DNA of 9,443 bases. It comes from Rhodospirillaceae bacterium. Its GTDB lineage: Bacteria > Pseudomonadota > Alphaproteobacteria > Rhodospirillales > Magnetospirillaceae. The stretch spans positions 1 through 9,443 of the forward strand of contig DUZC01000065.1 in the NCBI GenBank assembly GCA_013349735.1, given 5' to 3'. The position numbers and the translations under genes are program-made. Under the pieces are notes generated by a model that was not told the DNA's origin, ran no database searches, and saw nothing but the letters and a program-made list of their open reading frames with translations. Position 1 is the first letter of the stretch, and every line of letters begins with the position of its first letter. Positions 5,178 through 9,443 of the stretch are shown in pieces.

Positions 5178-5882
5178 ATGTCCGGACATCCCCCCACCCC
5201 AACGGCTTTGATTATTGGCGCGTCCCGGGGGCTCGGCCTGGCCCTGGCTGCCGAATATGCCAAACGCGGCTGGCAGGTGACAGCGACCCAGCGCGCGCCT
5301 TCGGCGAGCGGGCTGCCCGCCTTGGCCAAGCAATGGCCGAAGTTGCTTAAAATCGAAACGGTCGATGTCACCGAGCCGCTTCAGATCGCCGAATTGAAAA
5401 GCCGCCTTATCGGTCGCCGCTTTGATCTGCTTTTTGTCAATGCCGGCGTCGCCAACCGACGCGACGAAACCATCGGTGAAGTCAGTACCGAAGAGTTTTT
5501 TCGGGTCATGCACAGCAATGCCCTTGGACCCATGCGGGTCGTCGAAGCATTTGCCGAATTGGTGCCGGCAACCGGCACCATCGGCATCATGTCCTCGGGG
5601 CTCGCCAGCATAGCCAACAATGATAGCGGCGGCATGGAGGTATACCGGGCCAGCAAGGCCGCCCTAAACACTCTGATGCGCAGCTTTTCCGCCCGCCATC
5701 CCGGTGACCCACGATCGCTTTTGCTGATTGCGCCCGGTTGGGTCCGTACCGATATGGGCGGTCCTGAGGCCACTCTGGGAGTCGATGACAGCATCCCCCG
5801 TGTCGTCGATACGATTCTGGCCCAAACCGGCAAAGCTGGCCTGCAATTCTTGGACTATCTTGGTCAACCGGTGCGCTGGTAA
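5178..5882 (+). CDS. Short-chain dehydrogenase/reductase, C-factor (CsgA)-like
   Basis: A 234-residue classical SDR with a Rossmann fold. Cofactor loop GASRGLG (14-20) is the TGxxxGxG form, with NAGV at 88-91. The catalytic tetrad is complete: Asn114, Ser140, Tyr156 and Lys160 in YRASK. The C-terminal part, PGWVRTDMGGPEATL and later FLDYLGQPVRW, closely matches the C-factor branch named for Myxococcus CsgA (which has PGWVQTDMGGPDATL and ends in FDYQGTEVPW). Such enzymes are NAD(P)-dependent oxidoreductases, and the substrate here is unknown. The frame extends upstream to ATG 5097, but ATG 5178 has GAGG (5167-5170) with a 7-base spacer and puts the Rossmann strand directly at the N terminus, so I chose it. 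The upstream 27 residues look like leader sequence. It is divergent from the small exported gene and convergent with MAPEG. Confidence 0.94.
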   Translation: MSGHPPTPTALIIGASRGLGLALAAEYAKRGWQVTATQRAPSASGLPALAKQWPKLLKIETVDVTEPLQIAELKSRLIGRRFDLLFVNAGVANRRDETIGEVSTEEFFRVMHSNALGPMRVVEAFAELVPATGTIGIMSSGLASIANNDSGGMEVYRASKAALNTLMRSFSARHPGDPRSLLLIAPGWVRTDMGGPEATLGVDDSIPRVVDTILAQTGKAGLQFLDYLGQPVRW

Positions 5883-5911
5883 CCGACGAACAAAGGCGGG
5901 CTAAAAAGTTT

Positions 5912-5932
5912 CTAGGTCATAAACTGACCTAG
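5912..5932. terminator. Hairpin between the convergent dehydrogenase and MAPEG genes
   Basis: CTAGGTCA (5912-5919), TAAAC loop, TGACCTAG (5925-5932): a perfect 8-bp stem. It includes the MAPEG stop codon (5929-5931). On the minus strand it is followed, after AAAC, by TTTTT (5903-5907). On the plus strand it starts 30 bases after the dehydrogenase stop but lacks a T-run. The best reading is a modest terminator for the helicase-MAPEG unit, perhaps acting on both strands. Confidence 0.4.
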
Positions 5933-6306
5933 GCCGCCGCCACGAAAATCCCGACCAGGCTGACCATGCCGATCAGCCAAACCAGACTGCGTAGGCTGGG
6001 CTTGTCGGCAATATAGCAGGCGATATAGACCATCCGCGCACCCACAAAAATCAGGGACAGGACATCAATCCTTGACTGAGGCGCATGGGCAAGCGTTGCC
6101 ACCAAAACCGCGGCGGCAAAAAACGGGAAAGCCTCGAAACTGTTGGCCTGCGCGGCATTGGCCCTGGCCGCCATGCCGGTTTGTCCGGCCAGCCACGCCC
6201 GCGGATTATGATTGTCGTAGTTTTTCCGATTGGGGAATTTGGCAAGCGCCGAAGCCAGATAGGGCAGCAAGCCTGCGACCAGAACGCACCAGAGCGCAAC
6301 ACTCAT
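5929..6306 (-). CDS. MAPEG family membrane protein
   Basis: A 125-residue protein with about four membrane segments (near 3-22, 58-74, 80-97, 104-124), matching the size and layout of the MAPEG family (membrane-associated proteins in eicosanoid and glutathione metabolism). Family-type features are the loop NPRAWLAGQTGMAARANAAQ (34-53) and NSFEAFPFFAAAVLVA (55-70), with the N-x-x-E-x-x-P spacing. Eukaryotic members act on lipid substrates with glutathione; bacterial short forms are mostly uncharacterised, so no reaction is assigned. ATG 6306 has a near-perfect AGGAGGT (6311-6317) with a 4-base spacer. It lies 18 bases after the helicase stop on the same strand, so it is probably cotranscribed. 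A hairpin covers its stop codon. Confidence 0.9.
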   Translation of the reverse strand: MSVALWCVLVAGLLPYLASALAKFPNRKNYDNHNPRAWLAGQTGMAARANAAQANSFEAFPFFAAAVLVATLAHAPQSRIDVLSLIFVGARMVYIACYIADKPSLRSLVWLIGMVSLVGIFVAAA

Positions 6307-6324
6307 TACGACCTCCTAAAACGG

Positions 6325-8058
6325 TTACTTATTTTTTTTCAGCGCCCCCGGCTTTGTCTTCCAACGCTGCTTTTTTAAAGGCCGTTCCGCTTGATGGGCT
6401 AATTTTTTACGAGGCTCACCCCGCGCGCCCTCCGGAGACGGCGGCTCCGTCAGCGGTTCGATACGAACCTCGGCCTTTTCGATCAGGGCCACCGCGGCGG
6501 CAAACCTTTCGGCGATAGTGGCGTCAATTTCGATCCGCGTTTCACGATCCAGGATCCGAATCATCCCAATATCCTGCTTGGTGACCTTGCCTTGTCGGCA
6601 GATCATCGGGATCAGCCAACGGGGATCGGCATTCTTCAACCGCCCGACATTAAGACGGAACCAGACACCCTGACCTGAAAGGCCCTTTTTCCCGCGCGGC
6701 TCGCGAACCTCCTTAACATCGCGTTGTTCACGGGCTGGGATGTTCGCGCCAGGATCGAATAGCTCTTCGGCCGCCGGCAGATGGGAACGGTACAGGCGGA
6801 CCAAGGCGGCGGCAATTTCTTCAGGCGAACGTTCCTCCAGCAGGGCTTTGGCCATCGCCAGATCCTCGTCACTAAGGTTCTCGGTGATAAAGGGACTTTG
6901 CAGGAGCCGTTGCTGGTCGAGCTTTCCGATTGCTTCGGCGGTCGGGGCCCCACTCCAGACAGCGCTTATCCCTGCGGATTGCAGCAGCATTTCGGCGCGG
7001 CGTCGACGGGACAGCGCCACCAGGAGAACACTGACCCCTTTGCGCCCCGCGCGCCCGGTACGCCCACTGCGATGTTGCAGGATCTGCGGGTTTTGTGGCA
7101 ATTCAGCATGAATGACCAAATCAAGATTCGGCAGGTCAATACCGCGCGCCGCCACATCGGTGGCAACACAAATGCGCGCCCGTCCGTCACGCAAAGCTTG
7201 CAAGGCCTGGTTGCGCTCATTCTGGCTTAACTCGCCGGACAGAGCGACGGCAGAGAATCCACGTTCCTGCAAGATGGCGTGAAGATGCCGAACCGCTTCA
7301 CGGGTGTTGCAGAAAACCAGCGCCGTAGGCGCCTCAATGAAACGCAATAAATTGACCACAGCATGTTCGATCTCGTTCGGCGCCACCAAAGTGGCGCGGT
7401 ATTCGATATCGGCATGCCCCTGCTGCCCGCTTGAAACGGCAATTCGCCAAGCATTCTGTTGATATTGCTTAGCCAGCGCGACGATCGCCTTTGGCAATGT
7501 TGCGGAAAAAAGCAGGGTCCTCCGGTCCTGAGGGGTTGCCTGCAAGATGAATTCGAGATCCTCGCGGAACCCCAGATCCAACATTTCGTCGGCCTCGTCA
7601 AGGACCACAGCCTTTAGATGGCTGGCCTGCAGGCCGCCGCGCTCGAGATGATCGCGCAAGCGCCCCGGCGTACCGACGACAATATGCGCACCCTTGGCAA
7701 GCCGCCGCTGCTCGGCCCGCGGATCCATCCCGCCGACGCAAGACACCACCTGCCCGCCGGCATAATGGTAGAGCCAGGACAATTCCCCATGCACTTGCAA
7801 GGCAAGCTCACGGGTGGGCGCCACGATAAGGGCCAGGGGTGCGCCTGCCGCCTCAAGAACCAACGAGTCGCCAAAGATGGTGCCGGCAATGGCCAGGCCA
7901 TAGGCCACCGTTTTACCTGAACCGGTCTGCGCGGATACCAGCAAATCCCTGTGGCTCGCTGCCGGATCCAGAACAGCCGTCTGGACTGCGGTCGGGTCGG
8001 TGAAGTTCCGCTCACTCAGAGCGCGGGTAAGCGGATGATCCGCAGGAAGGAAGACCAT
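6325..8058 (-). CDS. DEAD-box ATP-dependent RNA helicase with DbpA-type RNA-binding domain
   Basis: From ATG 8058 this is 577 residues. All helicase motifs are present: Q-motif Gln26, Walker A AQTGSGKT (43-50), PTREL (81-85), TPGR (130-133), DEAD (154-157), SAT (185-187), ATDVAARGID (299-308) and HRSGRTGRAG (329-338). Residues about 465-527 (VWFRLNVGRL onward) fit the DbpA/CsdA RNA-binding domain, which targets structured RNA such as rRNA. The last 50 residues are Lys/Arg-rich. The expected role is RNA unwinding in ribosome assembly or cold adaptation, in the cytoplasm. The frame stays open to TTG 8142, adding 28 residues rich in Pro/Arg. Neither start has a good ribosome site. I prefer ATG 8058 because relatives begin just before the Q-motif. 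A run of eight A lies four codons before the stop. MAPEG follows in the same unit. Confidence 0.95.
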   Translation of the reverse strand: MVFLPADHPLTRALSERNFTDPTAVQTAVLDPAASHRDLLVSAQTGSGKTVAYGLAIAGTIFGDSLVLEAAGAPLALIVAPTRELALQVHGELSWLYHYAGGQVVSCVGGMDPRAEQRRLAKGAHIVVGTPGRLRDHLERGGLQASHLKAVVLDEADEMLDLGFREDLEFILQATPQDRRTLLFSATLPKAIVALAKQYQQNAWRIAVSSGQQGHADIEYRATLVAPNEIEHAVVNLLRFIEAPTALVFCNTREAVRHLHAILQERGFSAVALSGELSQNERNQALQALRDGRARICVATDVAARGIDLPNLDLVIHAELPQNPQILQHRSGRTGRAGRKGVSVLLVALSRRRRAEMLLQSAGISAVWSGAPTAEAIGKLDQQRLLQSPFITENLSDEDLAMAKALLEERSPEEIAAALVRLYRSHLPAAEELFDPGANIPAREQRDVKEVREPRGKKGLSGQGVWFRLNVGRLKNADPRWLIPMICRQGKVTKQDIGMIRILDRETRIEIDATIAERFAAAVALIEKAEVRIEPLTEPPSPEGARGEPRKKLAHQAERPLKKQRWKTKPGALKKNK

Positions 8059-8264
8059 GTCTGGCGCGATGCTTTCTTGGGTTGGACAGCGGGCCGGAAA
8101 GCGCCCCCCTGCCGGCGAAACCGCCGTGCTGAAATCACGCAACGGACTGGGATCCAGCGTGAGATGGCCCGGTCAATGCTGTGCGTGCAGGCTCATTTTT
8201 GCATGGAACGGGGGAGCGGTGCTACCATCCATCGCTGAGAAGCCTATTTTGATCGGTCTGCAAC

Positions 8265-8306
8265 GGTGGGCAATAGAGCAAGAAAAGCGAAAAACGATAG
8301 CCCACC
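8265..8306. repeat. Inverted repeat GGTGGGC / GCCCACC upstream of the PAS-sensor gene
   Basis: GGTGGGC (8265-8271) and GCCCACC (8300-8306) are perfect 7-bp inverted arms enclosing a 28-base A-rich interior. It could fold as an RNA stem in either transcript's leader or be chance in a GC-rich genome. There is no T-run after it, so it is not a normal terminator. Confidence 0.25.
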
Positions 8307-8321
8307 ACCCAAAATTGGACT

Positions 8322-8336
8322 TTACTTACGAAGTAA
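8322..8336. repeat. Palindrome TTACTT-ACG-AAGTAA upstream of the PAS-sensor start
   Basis: Six-base perfect arms (8322-8327, 8331-8336) around three bases, ending 27 bases before the GTG start. Its position suits an operator for the sensor gene. The final TAA of the palindrome is also the in-frame stop that closes the sensor frame upstream. Confidence 0.3.
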
Positions 8337-8363
8337 CGGGGCTGTCGGACTGGAATCCATAGC

Positions 8364-9443
8364 GTGAAAAAGGCGGCAGATCTTCCTCAACAAGACGCGC
8401 AGTTGTACCAGACGATTTTTGACCTTGCAGGAGACGCCATTATTGCGTGCTCAGAGCAGGGCCTTGCTATTGAGTGCAACCAAACCACGCTGGATATGTT
8501 TGGCTGTAGTCGGCAGCAAATAATCGGAACCTCCCCTGTCGATTGGTCCCCGGAATTTCAGCCCAATGGCCGCCGCAGCAGCGAAATGGCCAAGGAAATT
8601 TTCGATCAGGCCAAATCTCAAGGGAAGATCCATTTCCGTTGGGAAAATAGACGCGCCGACGGCTCGCCCCTGCCGGTCGATGTGACCATCCGTCTTACCC
8701 ATAGTGACGGCAAGCCCTTATATATCATTATTACCCGCGATATCTCGCAATGGCTTGCCGAGCAGGCCTTACTGCGAAGCCAAGAAGAGAAGACGGCGGA
8801 AGAACTGCGCATTAGCGAACGTCGCCTTTTTTTGGCCACCGATTCTTTCGGGATCGGGATCTGGGACCTGAATCTGCTGACCAAAAGATTGGTCTGGGAC
8901 GAGCGGATGCACCAGCTTTATGGGGTGCCAATGAATTCTTTTGGCGGCACCCATGAAGCCTGGAAAAAATTCGTCCATCCTGATGATCTTGGTCGTGTCG
9001 AATCAGAAATCCAGTTGGCACTTCGAGGCACGAAGCCATACAACACCGAGTTCCGTATCCTTCGGCCAGAGGGTGATATCCGCGTCATCCAGACGGCTGC
9101 CACGGTGGTTTCCGATGCCAATGGCGCGCCATTGCGTATGACCGGCGTGAATTTCGATATCACCGATCGGCGCCAAGCCGAGGAAATCCTCAGAACCAGT
9201 GAAGAAAAATACCGTGTCTTGGTGGAAACGACCGGCACCGGCTATCTTATCGTCGATGGTTTAGGCCGGGTCATCGATGCCAATCGGGAATATGTCCGTA
9301 TGACCGGCCATCAGACCCTTGAGGAAATTCTTGGGCGAGCGGTGACAGAATGGACTGCGGACTATCACCAAACTTTCAACGCGCTTGCGGTCCAACAATG
9401 CGCCAAAGACGGTTTTGTCAGAAATCTATTGATTGATTATGTG
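8364..9443 (+). CDS. Multi-PAS sensor/signalling protein, N-terminal part (runs off the window)
   Basis: An open frame of 360 codons from GTG 8364 to the last base. GTG is the first possible start after the in-frame TAA at 8334-8336 and has GGAA (8352-8355) with an 8-base spacer. Three PAS domains follow. PAS1 is about residues 15-135 (YQTIFDLAGDAIIAC, then PVDVTIRLTHSDG and IIITRDIS). PAS2 is about 152-270, of PAS_3 type (IGIWDLNLLTKRLVWDE, KFVHPDDLGR, and PAC part GVNFDITDRRQAEE). PAS3 starts near 280 (EEKYRVLVETTGTGYLIVD) and is cut by the window edge. No signal peptide or membrane segment is visible, so sensing is probably cytoplasmic. PAS domains bind small ligands, haem or flavin, or mediate dimerisation; the ligand cannot be read here. 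The output domain (histidine kinase, GGDEF/EAL or other) lies outside. Confidence 0.92.
   Translation, partial: MKKAADLPQQDAQLYQTIFDLAGDAIIACSEQGLAIECNQTTLDMFGCSRQQIIGTSPVDWSPEFQPNGRRSSEMAKEIFDQAKSQGKIHFRWENRRADGSPLPVDVTIRLTHSDGKPLYIIITRDISQWLAEQALLRSQEEKTAEELRISERRLFLATDSFGIGIWDLNLLTKRLVWDERMHQLYGVPMNSFGGTHEAWKKFVHPDDLGRVESEIQLALRGTKPYNTEFRILRPEGDIRVIQTAATVVSDANGAPLRMTGVNFDITDRRQAEEILRTSEEKYRVLVETTGTGYLIVDGLGRVIDANREYVRMTGHQTLEEILGRAVTEWTADYHQTFNALAVQQCAKDGFVRNLLIDYV

Larger units (their letters stand above)
8059..8363. other. Intergenic region between divergent helicase and PAS-sensor genes
   Basis: About 305 bases if the helicase starts at 8058, or 221 if it starts at 8142. The left part reads as an open extension of the helicase frame. 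The rest has no convincing gene in any frame. It contains an inverted repeat with arms at 8265-8271 and 8300-8306, and a small palindrome at 8322-8336. I could not find a promoter with both boxes for either gene. A long structured 5' leader for the helicase mRNA, as some cold-shock helicases have, is possible but not shown. Confidence 0.5.

Noticed and set aside
5381..5833. Open minus-strand frame of 150 codons opposite the dehydrogenase
   Set aside because: It mirrors a complete SDR gene with an intact active site; the Ser/Arg/Pro-rich translation is typical of an antisense shadow.
6333..6343. Run of eight A in the last codons of the helicase as a programmed frameshift site
   Set aside because: A shift there would change only the last few residues and does not join the frame to MAPEG, which has an in-frame TAG just upstream of its start.
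1..9443. CRISPR array, tRNA/rRNA genes, insertion sequence or prophage
   Set aside because: No regularly spaced repeats, no tRNA-like cloverleaf or CCA end, no transposase or integrase frame and no flanking terminal repeats were seen.

Overview
The window looks like chromosomal DNA of a mid-to-high GC Gram-negative bacterium. The protein types (multi-PAS sensor, GGDEF protein, Fsr-type exporter, MAPEG protein, DbpA-type DEAD-box helicase, C-factor-like reductase) would fit an alphaproteobacterium, possibly of the Rhodospirillales. That placement is an inference from protein style only, because no rRNA or marker gene is present. I see no tRNA, rRNA, insertion sequence, prophage or CRISPR array. 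Base composition and codon use look even throughout, so I see no sign of a transferred island.

Layout: (1) 1-158 is the 3' end of a plus-strand GGDEF (diguanylate cyclase) gene. (2) 187-1161, minus, is a bile acid:sodium symporter family membrane protein with a TTG start. (3) 1317-1718, plus, is an unrecognised membrane-anchored or exported protein of 133 residues. (4) 1736-2977, minus, is a fosmidomycin-resistance type MFS exporter (fsr). (5) 3070-3744, minus, is a SRAP/YedK abasic-site DNA-protein crosslink protein. (6) 3869-4747, plus, is divergent from SRAP and encodes a two-domain protein: a gamma-glutamylcyclotransferase-like domain fused to a Uri-superfamily (DUF123, GIY-YIG-like) nuclease domain. 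(7) 4744-5040, minus, is a small exported Pro/Tyr-rich protein whose stop codon overlaps that of gene 6. (8) 5178-5882, plus, is a C-factor-like short-chain dehydrogenase. (9) 5929-6306, minus, is a MAPEG membrane protein, directly behind (10) 6325-8058, minus, a DEAD-box RNA helicase. (11) 8364 to the window end, plus, is the N-terminal part of a sensor protein with at least three PAS domains.

Most genes are single transcription units in alternating orientation. The only likely operon is helicase then MAPEG, with an 18-base gap. A signalling gene lies at each end of the window (GGDEF on the left, multi-PAS on the right), but the material between them is mixed transport, DNA-repair and stress functions. 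The most unusual item is the GGCT-Uri nuclease fusion, transcribed divergently from the SRAP abasic-site protein across an AT-rich 124-base gap with small palindromes. I do not see a clear multi-gene novel system, and the remaining findings are small-scale structures and orphan genes.
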